In this document: positions 8,340 through 20,827 of the stretch, piece by piece | Layout of the letters: every line of letters begins with the position of its first letter | How positions within the stretch are numbered: the stretch's first letter is position 1 | Origin: Pseudevernia furfuracea | Lineage: Eukaryota; Ascomycota; Lecanoromycetes; Lecanorales; Parmeliaceae | DNA length: 64,000 bases | Direction: 5' to 3' | Assembly (NCBI GenBank): GCA_022315425.1 | Contig: JAIUPT010000030.1 | Coordinates: 930,001 to 994,000, forward strand | Made by a program: the position numbers and the translations under genes | Notes under the pieces: model-generated | Seen by the model: only the letters and a program-made list of their open reading frames with translations | What the model was told of the DNA's origin: nothing | The model's database searches: none

Positions 8340-10891
8340 AATAATGACGTTCTTTTTTAATATAACGACGAAGAGTCTTATATTCGATTGCTTTTTATAA
8401 TAAAAATCTCATATTGATAGAATATAACTATCAAATCTATGATAAGAAGTTATTAACTATTATTTCTTATCTCGAGTATTAACGACTCGAATTAAAATAT
8501 ATCAACGTCTTAATTAAGATCTTCATTAATTATAAGAGTCTAATATACTTCGTCGAGAAAAGAGATCTTAGTCGTTAATAAATTCGTTATTTGAATATGC
8601 TTTTCGAATATAATATTAAAATCGTCTATAGATCTAATTCACAAAACGTTAAGATAGATGCTCTTATTAGAATAACTAAATCAAAATTAAGTAGTTTCAA
8701 CGACGAAAGAGTTCGATAATAATATCAAATTATTCTAATCTCGAATCGCTTAAAACTCGACGATACGAAATACGTTATTAATGTAATCGATGATCTTATT
8801 TATTATAGAATAGTTATTGTTAACAAGAATAACGAAAAGTGCTCTAAAATTCGTGATACTATTATCGAAGATAAAGAGAAATTAAATAATATCATCTTAA
8901 TCAAATACTCGATAAACGACGATATATTATATTATAAGAATAGACTATGAGTTTCTTAACAAATATACATTAATCTTATTATCGAGATTTATAATTAACT
9001 CGCTTATAATTACTTAGAGATTAATCGAATATACGAATTAATTTGATGTGAATATTATTAACGAGATATAAAGAACAGTGTAATTACTTATATTTATAAT
9101 TATTATAAATGTTAGAGATTTAAAGTCTTTAGAGATCGTAAATACGATTTAATTTAATCTCTCTCAATCTCACAGAAACGTTAATAAAATATATTTATAA
9201 ATTTTATCGTCGAACTATTATAATTAAAAGAATATAACGTTATTTTTATCGTAGTGAATTGACTAATTAAAAAACGTTATTATATTTTATGCACTATTAC
9301 TAACGAAGATATCTTAGTCGAATACACTGCGAAAATGCTCGTCAATTATGTCTTTCGACTTTACGAACTATCGTTATTAATAATATTAAATCGAGACTCT
9401 TAATTTATTATCACTATGTGAAAGTCTTTCTGCACACGTCTCGACATTATAATAAAACTATTTATCGCATTTCACTCTTAAATAGACGATTAGACGAAAC
9501 GTAACAATTAAAATCTTAAACGTTATTTATGAATCTATTATAATTATATATAAGACGACTAAATTAAATAAATATTTATAACGAAATTCGCAGACAACGA
9601 CGAAGTCTCGTTATTTATTAAAGTTATCTCGTTCTATATTAATAAAGAATTTTATTTACGTATAAGCTTTAATAAGAACTTCACGATTTACGCTATTACT
9701 CGAAAACGTCTAAACGTCGTCAAGATCGTGACCCGAATTTTGACAATATATAAAAGATTTTAAAATATATTCGAGACAATATGAACAGAGCTTAGAAAGT
9801 TATGATTGCTTAAATAAATTAATATAGACTAAACGTCAAATTTAAGAAAGAAGATCTAATCTTTCTTAATAACAAAAATATTATTAATGTTCGATCTTTT
9901 AAGAAACTTGACGATAAGAAATATAATTTATTTAAGATTAAGATCTTAATAGATTCGTTATATAGACTGAAGCTGTTCAAAATTATACGAATATATGACG
10001 TTTTTAATCTCAAATTACTTAGTCTAGTCGTTATAAATCTCTTATTAGATCAAAAGAATTCTCTCTCGAAATTAATAATAATAAACGACTTAAAAGAATA
10101 AGTAATAGACGATATTCTCGCTTTCAAAAAGTCTTGAGATCGACTCAAATATCAAGTTAATTAAGAAGACTTTAACAAAGATCTTATCTAATATAACGTC
10201 GACAGAGACGAGTTCGATAACGTTAAGAACGTAATCGAAGAATTTTATAAGAAATATCTTAAGACTCTTCGCTAGACGATTAAACGTTTATAAATATTAC
10301 AAAACTTAGTCTCAGATCTACGTTCATCTCTTAAAACTCTTTCGCTTATTATTCGACTAGATATCTATCTCGTAGATCTTTTTAATTTTATAATTCTTTT
10401 TAAGACTTTTTAAACTTTATTATATCTTCAGCAATAACTCTAAGATATCTAATTAGATCAATAATGTTATGATAAAAGATAAATATTATATCGATATCGA
10501 GAAAGCAACGACATAACGTCTTTAACGCGCGACTATCGATTCGAATCGTATATTGATTAATAAGAAATCTTTATTTAGCGATTTTCTTCTTCGATCGTAA
10601 ATCGATTTTCGTATAAATTATTTATATCAAAAATCATTAATAATTATGATTTCTTCAACTCTTTATTAATGAAGATTATTTTAACATCTTCGTTATCGCA
10701 TAACGTTATGCTAACGACGTGATATCGTTAAGACGTTATCGAGATAACTGAGAATTAACATTATAACAGAAAAAAATAACGTTAGATTCTTAACATTATG
10801 TTTTCTGCTTTTTGTCTTCTTTACACTTATATACATAACGAACGACTCTAATATAGTTATAAGAATATATTTTTTCGAAGAGAGAGAATAG
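8340..10891 (+). pseudogene. Gypsy RNase H, integrase and chromodomain remnant
   Basis: Translating through stops gives a run of chromovirus features. NDDILYYKNRL (the H2C2 linker region) is near 8920-8950. The integrase core signals LTN, VFRLYEL and LNRDS lie near 9250-9400, and an NQ-type motif near 9480. FKKEDLIFLNNKNI ... SFKKLDDKKYNLF is near 9840-9940. RLKLFKIIRIYDVFNLKLL at 9970-10020 is the GPF/Y-type integrase tail. VIDDILAFKKS ... DEFDNVKNVIEEFYKKYL at 10105-10270 is the chromodomain. Stops and A+T richness indicate RIP. The remaining 10330-10891 is 3' non-coding and ends in a purine tract, GAAGAGAGAGAATAG. Confidence 0.85.
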
Positions 10892-11097
10892 TGTTACGAG
10901 CGTACTTCGTATCCCTTGATAATATCTATCTTTGTTAGTATTTCTTTGTTGACACACTATTCCTTTTAGACTTAGCGTGTCTTAACATATTCACTCAGTC
11001 ATATATATATGATCTTCTCTCTTAGTGCATAGCTGTTTTATATCTAGTTGTCTTATTCAAAACATCTACATGACTTGACTCTATATTAATTCTAACA
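10892..11097 (+). repeat. 3' LTR of the gypsy relic
   Basis: Starts TGTTACGAGCGTAC and ends TTCTAACA, RIP-mutated. Its tail (CTAGTTGTCTTATTCA ... TGACTTGACTCT) matches the solo LTR at 11545-11756. Its U3 core (TTAGCGTGTCTTAACA, ATATATATGA) is related to the gag-only element LTRs. It lies directly after the polypurine tract of the relic, so it is the element's own 3' LTR. Confidence 0.8.
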
Positions 11098-11544
11098 ATA
11101 TATATAAATTAAGATTTTTTAATTTAATTCTATTTTAATCTTTTATATATATTAATAAAACTTAAAAAAGTATAAAAAGTATAAAGAAAAAGATTATAAA
11201 GATAATTATAAATTAGTTTACTTATTTATACTCGAAAATTCGTCTCTTAAAATTATTTAAAAATAGATTAATATATACGTAATATAAGATAATGTTGTCG
11301 ATATAACTTTCGATATCTCTTATCGATAGTTATAGACTAATAGTGATCTTCGACTATGATCTTGAGTCAATATAGATTCATCATAGACTCACTTGATGAA
11401 AACTCAGCTATAGACCTCGATAGCTTGGTTATTACCGCATCAATGACAACAAAAAATGTACTCGGAGTGGGGCCGCTGGGTTAGGACTAGCTAGCGCCAG
11501 AATTCATGATATCAGCATTCGTTGCGTCTAAAATTGATCGAATT
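11098..11544. other. AT-rich border of the transposon island
   Basis: Very A+T-rich up to about 11340, then normal composition. No gene or repeat boundary was recognised. Confidence 0.5.
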
Positions 11545-11756
11545 TGTCAGGACCAGTACAGAGTCAAGTCATGTAGGTGTATTGAATAAGACAACTAGAT
11601 GCAGAACAACTATGTACTGGGAGGGCAGGCCATATATGTATGGCGGAGTGAACCTGCCAAGACACGCTAAGCCTAAAGGGGGAAGGCGTGTCAACAAAGG
11701 AAGGTGTGTCACAAAGGAAGGTGTGTCACAAAGGGATGCGGGGTACGCTCGTAACA
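11545..11756 (-). repeat. Solo LTR, long-tail subfamily
   Basis: 212 bp from TGTTACGAGC at 11756 to CCTGACA at 11545 on the minus strand. A perfect GAATT duplication is present (11540-11544 and 11757-11761). It contains a tandem AAGGAAGGTGTGTCAC duplication. Not RIP-mutated, unlike the relative at 10892. Confidence 0.9.
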
Positions 11757-11960
11757 GAATTCCTTTCTATCGTTTACACTTCGCCGTCAAAGCAAGAGCT
11801 CCGTTTCTCGTCATTATTGCAGGAACAGAGTTGAAAGCTATGCGACGGTAATCTCCTTCCTATCAAAGTTGCTACCCACCAATGTCCGGCGTCGGCTCTT
11901 TCGAAGAACATCTTATAGTAACCACTTGAATATCAGGCGCGTGAGACGAATCCCCTGCAA

Positions 11961-14064
11961 TCAATAGTAGCCAGCTCGTTCGAGAGCTTGGGTGATGTCA
12001 TTCAGAGGTGCGGTCATGCCACATTCTTGGGCGATGACTTCCCACGATTTGGCACGATTCGAAGCATTCAGCGTTTTGTGTCTAGCCATGTACTTTGCTT
12101 CCTCGTGAGAGACCACGGGTTTGGGCTCGGTCGGTCGTCTACGTTTCCGCCTATGGCTTGATACAGGAGGCTCTTCCTCTCTCGGAACTACTACTCCAAA
12201 CCCTGAGGCGGTACCAGACAGTGCCGGGTTAGCGTGGGAACTCCTGTGTGGGTTCTCGCTGCGCGCTTGACGCCTTGCCATGGTGGAATCTGCTCCCGGT
12301 TGTTGAAGCCTCGCGGAAGTATCTCTCCGGAGAACTGGGTCAGATTCAGAAGCATCCGAGCTTTCGTCATCAACCAGGGAGCCGAACATGTCTGGATTCT
12401 TAGACAGTTCATCGTATTTCTTCTGGATAAATGCGTTCGAGTACTTGGCGGAGCCAGCGCTTTCCATCGCTTCTGCAATCAACCGCCACTTTGCACGCTG
12501 GAATTGCGCATCCACATCAGCCGCGGCATCGAGAAGACGTTGGCCCTGTACTTGTTAGTCCGACACGGCAGATAGTTGACCGTTGCCAATCTGGCCAACT
12601 CAAGCTCAACGCAGTTCAGAAAGTTTGGCTTGAAGGGATGGCCCAAAGGAAAGGGTTGTGTGGACTGAGAATAGACAAGTACTGGGGATTTAGATCGATA
12701 CAAAGCCCAATCAAGGTATTTACTTGGGAGCAGAGTGAGCATGCACTGAGAGTCTTGCTGGGCAGCCTAGTGAGAATGCTCGCTCCGATTTGTCTAATAC
12801 AATTTCAGAGATTACGCTGTAAAGAGCGCCCACGGAATAATTCTTCCGATGAAATCTGGGCACATAATTCTCGGAGGGTTTTCTGCGACAGGGTTCCTCA
12901 AATGAAAGCAAGTGGAGTCAATGTTGCGGAGGACTTAAAAAAGATACGTACATCACCTGGTTTCAAACGGGTCAGGTTATCTTTGACACGCTTGTAACGA
13001 TTTGGCAATGTGCTTGCGGCTGGCCATTCGCCAGTAAGGTCCCGCCATGCTTCTCGGATCTCCAGCCAGTCGCATCCCTTCTCCTTCATCTTCATGAGCA
13101 TCTTGTCTGCAGGATTGGCCGTTTTCCACGAGCGCGAGATGTCGCGCGCAGATATATGATTCTTGGCAAGAGCACGTTGTCGAAGCTTGCCTGTAGCAGT
13201 AGTCCCTTTATTCTCCCTAGGTAGTCTAGTTTCTGGGATCTCGCTGGACTCGTCCCGAGCATGATTATCATGATCACGACGTATAAATCTTGCGGGAGTA
13301 TCCCGCTCCGTTCTGTTGGATCCATTGGCTGTTATTTCATTGGGTCGCTTCCTGGAAATGCTGTTCTGGTCTTGTACCGCCCCCCTTCTTCTGGAAATTT
13401 CGTTGGACTCCTCCCCATGAAGATTGTCAGGGCCTCGGGATGAGTCATTTGGCTCTCCGCTCTCTTGTCGTTCCATCCCCAATGAGAAAGCTGATCCCAC
13501 ACTTTCGCCGTCACTTGAATCCTCCTCTGCCACGCTTGTGTGGACTTCGGATTCGCTGACGCCCCACATGTCGGGTTGGATCAGGTCCGAAGAGCTCGTC
13601 TTATCTTCAACATCACTGGCTTCTCTCGAATCGCGATCAGGCCAGTCAGCTTCCTCTTTAACCATGGACAATGAGTCGTCAAGCCTTGACAAGGGCCTAG
13701 ATACGTCTTCCCCGCTGTTGCCATTGTCATTATCGCATTCTGGCAGCACGTCGTCAGTGCTTGAATCTTGCTTGATTGCATCTGGATCAAGGCTGGTGTT
13801 GCCACTGGAATCCTGAGAGTCGTCAATGGGCAATCCTGGTTCTTGCTTGATCGGGGAGCGGATATTGGTAGCATTGTAGATATCTCCAGTCTCTTCCATA
13901 GCACTGGCCTTCCTTTTGCTATTTAAGTTCGCCGGTATATTCAGAGATGACGGTCCCTTCGCATTGGGTCCTGGCAAGCTTCCAATGCGTCCAACTCTTT
14001 TGGGGGTGCTTCCGTCTGGACCAGGGCCTACGGGCAGTCGTGGTCTTGGAGCGGGCATTGGCAT
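11961..14064 (-). CDS. Myb/SANT-like DNA-binding protein, acidic
   Basis: I propose two exons: 14064-12952 (begins MPMPAPRPRLPVG) and 12545-11961 (begins GQRLLDAAADVDAQFQ). The 406-bp intron has donor GTACGT and acceptor ACAG and joins in frame (KPGD-GQRLL), giving about 565 aa. Residues near 325-370 (MKEKGCDWLEIREAW ... LPNRYKRVKDNL) look like a helix-turn-helix of the fungal Myb/SANT type. The second exon has more helical segments of this sort (AKWRLIAEAMES, ASNRAKSWEVIAQECG). The middle is rich in Asp, Ser and Glu. It is probably a nuclear protein. The intron is long for a fungus, so an extra exon is possible. The start was chosen at the first ATG in the open frame. Confidence 0.65.
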
Positions 14065-14819
14065 TATAGCAGGTGGAAGGTCAGCGGAGGGAACGGGTAG
14101 AAAATGTAACCAGAGTTCGAGTCTCAATGGCAACCTCGATGGTGTAGAGTGGGAGTGAGATGGTTTGTGGAACTCGTTCAGTAGTAGCTGCAGGGGTACA
14201 TCGCAGAGCTACATCCTGGGGCCGATCTCCCGGGTCTTGACATTGCTCCAGCTAAGTTAGCTAAAAAGTGGGGGGCCCTGAATGCCAACCTGGCCCCCAT
14301 GTTACGCCATTCTTGGGCCCCAGCTTGGTCCCAATAATAATGATCGGAGAGCCAAGTTGTGTCTACGCAGGGTACAACAGTACACTCTACTTAATCGACA
14401 GGGTTCTATAGCCTCAATCGTGGGGAAACATGCCTCAAGACCATCCAGGAGACTGACTGATGGCTTGAAGAAGCTACCTTATCAATCATAGATCTATCGA
14501 GGAATTATGGTAAACACAATCATACAATTGCCTCCCGTCCATTCTCAGGTATTAATTCGCGTGGCAATACCGTCAATGGGCTTCAATCCCTGACACTGAC
14601 AGGAACGCTTCGTACACCTTGCCTAGCCTGGCCTAGCGCTTCCATCCACCGTTTGCTCTTAAACCCTCCCTTTCGCAGACAAACCACCACCCGGTCTCGT
14701 GTAATGGAAATGCACATTGCCTGTTTACCACTCTCAAATATGCATGACCCAATGACCAGACTGTACTCGCACCTGTGTCCTCTCGGTAAGACGGATACAG
14801 CTCTTCACCGTCAGAAGCC
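14065..14819. other. Divergent promoter region
   Basis: Lies between two genes transcribed away from each other. I see no convincing gene, repeat or named site in it. Confidence 0.4.
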
Positions 14820-16310
14820 ATGCCCTCACGACACTTCCACACTAAGAGCAGGCATGGGTGCAAGCAATGTAAGGCCAGACGGGTGAAGGTGAGCCTCATC
14901 CGCAAACACCCTCTCTGTGGACTGTTATGCTGAACGAGAGAGCAGTGTGACGCTGGAGCGCCATGCCAGCACTGCGCGCGTCGACAAGAGCATTGCAGCA
15001 ATACGTCTCTTCTGCCAGACAAGGCTTCCGTCACTCCGTCTTCATCTTCGGCCATGTATCCATCTCCCGCTTCACTGTTAGAAGTCAAACGCCTGTCATC
15101 AGCTGAAACAGGAATCACATTACTTGGGATTTCACACCTGGAATTGCGTCTCCTCGACCACTACTGCAACTTTGTAGCGCCAATCATCTCAGCTCATGAT
15201 CATTTGCGGCGAATGTGGCAGTATGAGATTCCTCACCAAGCCAAGACTCACTCGTTTCTCATGCGCAATATCCTATCAACAAGTGCCTACCATCTTTGCT
15301 GTGCATATGCCAGGCCCTTACAATGGCAGCAGGAGAGATCGCAAGACGTATCACCTGTCAATGGAGAATCAACCCTCATACCCCCATTCTACCGTATTTC
15401 ACCTGGTCTCACCAGATGGCAGATACGGCAGAGAAATCGCTACGAACGCTTTGCTCTGGAACAGCAGCGTCTCGCCCTCCAAACCTATATCCCTAGTCTC
15501 TGTGCCTTGACCAGTCATAATCAAGAAGCTCTTTGCGCCGCCTCAGCTCTCTTGACACTCAACGCCCTAGCTTCGACACAAAACCATTACTGCCCGCCAG
15601 CCCATCAGTCCCAACGCTCATCCCCCATTGATGACTGGTTGGAGATTTCTGTCCTGGTCCGCGGTGTCGACGCCGTGGTCCAGAACGCCGGTAGCAGCAT
15701 CATGGATGGCGCCTTGCAGCCCATGCTCCGTCATCGCCGTGTTGAGCCTTCCAGCGATGGTACCGAAAGCGATGTCGAAAGTCAAGTCAGGCGGTTGGTC
15801 TCACCGCACGTGTTGTCCGCGCTGGAATCCCTTGCACCAGCAATTGCCCACTGTACGTCCAGTGAAGCCGACAAGGAGATACTTCATGCGGCTCTGGGGC
15901 TTCTCAGGACGTCCTTTGCTATCGTCGCGGTGAACCGTGAACACGATAGTACTGTGATGGTCTGGAGCAACCTGTTGGACGTGGAATTCTTTCCATTCGT
16001 GAAGAGGAGGGAGCCAATGGCTCTGATACTGCTTGCGTACTGGACGGTTTTGTTTGGAACGTTCCGAAACAGATGGTGGGTTGGTGGACTGAGTATCACG
16101 ATTCTGAGACACATAGCTGAGTTTCTTACGCCATTGGACGAGAGGAATGAAGAAATGAGGGATGAACATGTGCAAGAAGGAGACTGCGCACTAACATATG
16201 GTCCCTTGGAGCGATATCCGGACGCGGCGAGTGATCCGAGGGCAGGCAAGGCAAAGTGGAGAGATCTTCTAGAATGGCCTCTCCGCGAGAGTGGCATTCA
16301 TGACTTATAG
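14820..16310 (+). CDS. Zn2Cys6 transcription factor
   Basis: Two exons, 14820-14888 and 14946-16310, split by a 57-bp GT-AG intron with a CTGAAC branch-like site, giving 477 aa. The zinc cluster is complete after splicing: C14, C17, C24, C30, C33 and C40 (C-x2-C-x6-C-x5-C-x2-C-x6-C), preceded by basic residues. The intron falls exactly between Lys23 and Cys24. The rest resembles the fungal-specific regulatory domain (Fungal_trans_2 type), with segments such as HHLELRLLDHYCNF-like and MRNILSTSAYHL. The protein should bind DNA in the nucleus. No target can be named. The regulator at 43823 has the same layout and intron position. Confidence 0.85.
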
Positions 16311-17377
16311 CCCAATACAAGCGTGCTCCACACGTACGTGTCGCATCGTCCGATCACCCAATTCACAGCAAATAACCCACCAACCCAGATTGAACTATCC
16401 TACTGCATCGTACGAATCCGCGAACTGTGTCATTTTAGGGTCTTATGTCGCGTAGGGGACCACTGTACCCTAGAGCGCATTCTTACCGTAGAGGACATAT
16501 TTCATAGGGTAGATATATATCGTACGGCTTTGAAGGTGGTACCCCAGGGAACTCGGCCCCGTGACGGAAAAAACATGCCGTAGTACATATGCAGCTGTCT
16601 TGGTAGGAGCAATAGACCTAAAAGTTCTACCCAAACGCATGGGAAATGTGAAATATATACAACACAAAGGCCTCGCCCGCTCGCGCAAGACACCTCCCTC
16701 CCCTCCCCATCCGCTGCTCTTCGACACTTGATCCGTTAATCCCCCCGTCTCAAGCAAGCAAGCAGCGACCGTCGTCATCATCATTACCAGCAGCCATCAA
16801 TCAATCCTCCGCAGCTGGGCTGAACATTCGAATCTGTGAAAGACGTGTCGAGTGAGTGAGTGATTGATCCCGGCCGCCGACCCCCTCTATCTAAGCGACC
16901 TGCGAAATGAAGGAGAGTCTGGCTGGAATCATTCCCTGTGCGAAGCGCATTTGCATAGAGTACCGTCGGAGTGGTAGGGCTTGGTTGAGGTTGCGCGGCG
17001 GAGTTCGGTGAGAGAGAGAGAGAGAGAGAGCAGACTTGGCTTGTTCATGAATTCATGTCGTAGAGGGGCTTCAGAGTGGGAATGGAGCCAGAGGCAACGA
17101 GGAGGAGGAGGAGGGTTTCTGCGCCAGACGGGTAGTACTGGTACTGAGTTCATTAAATTTCATAGAAGGCACGAATTCTTTCCATTTTCAAGGCGACATC
17201 AGGCCGTATCCATGGGTAATTGAAGCTTTAGTAGTGACTAGTCGTTTCTTGCGCTACCGACCATCATCCTCGGCGCTTGAGAGAGGATCATCAAGGATTG
17301 ATTGGTCCTCTAGCTTCACTTCTATCGGATTGTAGCAACTGTGCTGGGTAAGTGGATCACTTTTCCCATGACCTCCT
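16311..17377. other. Gene-free stretch with a GA repeat
   Basis: No supported gene. A (GA)n run lies at about 17010-17030 and a GAGGAG run near 17098-17115. Probably the 3' regions of the two flanking genes. Confidence 0.4.
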
Positions 17378-20126
17378 TCAAGCCATCCTCTCAAACCTCT
17401 CCTTCGCCTTATCCTTCGTCCTTTCCAAAAACTCCCCATAGCCCCCTTTCGTATTTCTCTCTGCCTCCTCAGACGCATCGCCAATCTTCCCACCTTGAGC
17501 TCCCAGACCAACTCCCTGCACGTACATATCAGTAGCTATCGGCGCCGTCATACCTGTTCCCTGAGCTCCAAGACCTTCACCTGCAGACCAGCCCATCTTG
17601 CCTAACAACGAAGCACCTTTAGATGGCGCTGGAGCTGGCTCGTCTTGGGTCTCTTCTTCTGGCTGGGTTGCTGGTTTTTTGAGCGGAAGCGAGATTTTCT
17701 TGCCAGCGCCGAAGGCCGCACGTCGTTCCTTGGCTCGATCACGGTACTCTGAAGAGTCTTCTGAGACCGCTGTCAATGGAATGCCTGCTTTGACCATCTT
17801 ACTCTGAGCCTTTGCTACCTGGTCTGCGTTCTTGAGATTGTTTTGGTGAAGGTCGCTGACACGCTCATGCTGGTTTACCTCAGCTTCGGTCTTGAACTGG
17901 CGGGAGCAGAGGTAGCAGCATTTCTTTGCCAAGTTGGCATAGGATTGCGGAAGAACGTTTGTTTCCCTCATCTCTTCCCCCACTTCTGACGTGTCTTTGC
18001 TTTCGTGCCCATTCTCCATGGATATATCCTGTTTCACGCCATGAAGCTCTGCATGGCGGTTACTCCAGAATTGCAGATGCGCAGGTGCAGTCTTGAACAT
18101 GTCAGCCGGCACTGCCTACTAGAACGCGAAGTTAGAGCTACCTTTTTCTGTTTGGCTGCAGCGTTGGCCTCTGCTTTTCTCTTTTTCACCCTAGCGTCGG
18201 CTTCCTTCCCGGGCTTCAAAAGACCTTCGTTCTCAGCCGCTGCCGCCGCTTGGTCGGCAGCAGATCGGACTTGACCCTCACCCGCTGCCAGTTTTGGCGA
18301 GCCAGTGGATACAACAAGCTCACTAGCCCAAGCGTCTTCATCCCAGTAAGCAAGCTTGGTAGCTGTGTTCCCAAGTGGACTGAATGTAAATCGCTCCGTC
18401 TCTTCGGACGCATTGAAGACAGGAACGAACACACCAGCGTGTATGTAATCAGCGGTTACAGGCTTCGAGGATATCGTAAATTTTTCGAACGAATTATAGC
18501 GAGTCAGGGCGGCTTGTGCATCCTATCATAATCTTGTCAGGGGCAATCATTATCCACAATCGATACTATTACCTCAATTGTAGCAAACTCCGCAAACCCA
18601 TAGCGCCAGCTTTCGTTGTTCCGCCTATCCCGAACGAGTAGTATCCTTCTGAGGCTTCCCTCCTTAGCACCAAGATTTGCGTCACCAGTAGTCGATGCGA
18701 CTTTGGAACTGTTCTTTTTTGATGCCGTAGCGGCGGGCGGTGATGAGCGCCGGCCTGGTTTGTATAATTTGGCCACGCCTTTCGCAAGGAGATCTTCCGT
18801 CACTGTAGGTTCTAGGTTCCGGATGAGAAGGAATTGTGAGGGTGTGCCATTCGGTGAAGCATCGCTGTCTCCACTGTTCATATACTGAGGTTTTGTTGCT
18901 GCTGCTTGGTTGAATGAAGCCATATCTATAATCATCAGTATATATTCCAGCCCTCGGGTATGACTACACATACCGATCTGCGGTGTCTGACACCTGTGAC
19001 ATTTCGTACGGCCAGGAAAGTTGACAAACGTGCACTGGAGGTCTTAGTGGTGCCATAAGCTAATCCGGCTTTAATGTTTCTCACAATCTTGCAGATCCAT
19101 TCTCCTTCCGCCTTCTCGCCGCGACTCCGATCATCCCGCTCACGGCTGTATGCTATTCGGACTTTGGCTGCTTGATCGTCATTATTCGATGTACCATCGC
19201 CATAAAGGTAGATCATTGGGTAGTTGCGCTCCACGAAAGCCTTCGAATCTTCAAGAGTCGGGAACCTTATGAAGCCAAAGCCTCTGGACGCCTCTGAGAT
19301 CAAGTTTTAGCAAGCCTCCTCACACGTCTTGTTGAGGGTAGGGTCGTACTCGTCTGTCGGTCTCGGATAACCCGCACATCATCGAGTTTCTCAACATGAT
19401 GGTATTGCTTCAATTCTTTCGAGATCTGTGAGATTTGGAATATGCCACGTCTTAGCCAGAGTCCGAATACAATTCTCAATCACACTTAGGCTTTGGTGTT
19501 CATATTGATGTATTGGGCGTATGGTGGATGGGGTGGCCAACGTCTTCCTCTACCATGTCCAGCAAGAGCCCTTCCAACATCACTTCTCTACTGGGTGGGC
19601 CTCCATAGTACGGTGATCGATCCCTTCTCCGGCTGCGGCTTCGGCTTGGATTACGGCTTCGGTTCCGACTGCGGCTGCGGCTGTCATAGCTAGGCGATTT
19701 GTAACCTTCGTGGTCCCTGTCTCGATATGGTGCTCTTTCTCTTCCTCGCGGTGATGGAGACCGGCCTCGCCGATAGTCCTCGTATCCTCTGTTCTCTGGT
19801 TGTGGAGCTCCTACGCCCCTCTCTCGGCGAGTGGAGGCGCCCTTGATTGCGAATTCGTCTCCACTATGTGATGACCTGTTCCGATCTTCCCATACGTAGT
19901 ATTAGCAGACGCGCAGGTTGAGCGATGTAAGTGTCCTTATTTATGGTTTACCATGCGGAGGAGATGAGTATCGTTCGCGCGGTGATCGGCTTCGGTATCG
20001 GTCCCTTGACCGTGACCTATAGTACTGGTCTTCATACATTCTGCCATTTCGGTCCCCACGATATTGAGTACCAGGGAGTCTGCGGTCGTTGTAGGCAGGC
20101 TCTCTGTCGTAGCGGTTGGTAGACAT
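17378..20126 (-). CDS. RBM5/RBM10-like splicing factor (RRM, RanBP2 finger, RRM, C2H2, G-patch)
   Basis: Eight exons: 20126-19952, 19885-19542, 19425-19350, 19293-19085, 19034-18974, 18925-18573, about 18522-18190 and 18115-17378. Phases agree at every junction up to the last. The protein begins MSTNRYDREP and has an Arg-Ser-rich N-terminus, then RRM1 (REVMLEGLLLDM ... SRGFGFIRF). A RanBP2 zinc finger follows, split by an intron: EWICKI joined to CTFVNFPGRTKCHRC, ligands C-x2-C and C-x2-C. Next come RRM2 (FLLIRNLEP ... YGFAEFATIE), a C2H2 finger (CYLCSRQF ... H) and a G-patch (GKMGWSAGEGLG). This order is that of RBM5/RBM10 pre-mRNA splicing regulators, but no OCRE domain is evident. The last intron is ambiguous: GTAGCT would leave only 26 bp, while GTGAAA gives about 70 bp with a CTAAC branch site. 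Confidence 0.85.
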
Positions 20127-20827
20127 GCTTGCGACCTCAATTTCCCGTCTCACTTACGGGCCTCGCAGATTTAATTAGTAGTGAGATCTGAGAGACGTGC
20201 CTCAGTCTAGCCACTCCCTAAACCCCATTTGATTAGCTCCCGATTTCAGTGCGCGGCTTAAAGTTTAGTGTGGTTTCAAGCCCGATTGGGTTTAGTTTTT
20301 GAATATCGGCTTTTACCCAAAATAGTAAGGTACCTTATAGTACAATGGTTTACCTTAGTGGATAGCTCCATTCCGGCACTAGCCAGAAGGGGTAAAGACA
20401 CGGCTGAGAGCTGAGGCAAAACAACTAGCGCGCTTGGCTCCCGTCTAAGAATATCGTGCCTCGAGCTACTCTATAATTCTGGACGATGTATGAGACACTG
20501 CCTACGAAATTACAATTACAGTGTCAACTCGTATTTGAGGCAAGTGTCAAGGATGTCTTGCTTTATTCCTGAGTCACCCAATAGGCGTTCCTTCCGTATA
20601 AGTAAGCTTGGTCCCGGCATAGCCACAAGATGACTCATGTATGCAGCATGATCTTTCCTCTTTCCTGCATCATAGAATAAATAGACCTCAAATTTTTTAT
20701 CTTTTTTATCAAAAGATATACTGCAATAATAAAAAATCGGGTTTGCCACAGTCATCTTCTTCTTCAAAAACATCTCCTTTCTGCAAGCCAAAACACAATC
20801 TATCTGCAGCTACCGTCATATAAAGCC
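20127..20827. other. Divergent promoter region
   Basis: Between the RNA-binding protein gene and the DUF504 gene, which point away from each other. Nothing further recognised. Confidence 0.4.

Larger units (their letters stand above)
149..11097 (+). mobile_element. RIP-decayed Ty3/gypsy chromovirus, in pieces
   Basis: This is the AT-rich floor of the island. With the later insertions removed, the pieces 149-221, 1713-1720, 4517-4818, 8024-8141 and 8340-10891 read in order as one pol gene on the + strand, ending in an LTR at 10892-11097. Visible matches are YLNDILIY (the RT YLDD box) near 155-180, KCEFYV and the FVNFYNFYKRFIKDF region near 4570-4750, RNase H AFNQLK near 8035, LNRDS and other integrase core signals near 9250-9500, and a chromodomain near 10105-10290. 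There are many stops and the composition is strongly A+T, as expected from RIP. The 5' LTR, gag, protease and most of the RT lie outside the window or are lost. Confidence 0.85.

Noticed and set aside
8142..11097. 8142-8339 and 10892-11097 as the LTR pair of the gypsy element
   Set aside because: Their tails belong to different subfamilies. 8142-8339 has its own AATAA duplication, and removing it restores the pol frame. It is a later solo LTR.
18116..18141. A 26-bp intron in the RBM5-like gene
   Set aside because: Too short for spliceosomal introns. A donor further upstream gives a normal length with a branch site.
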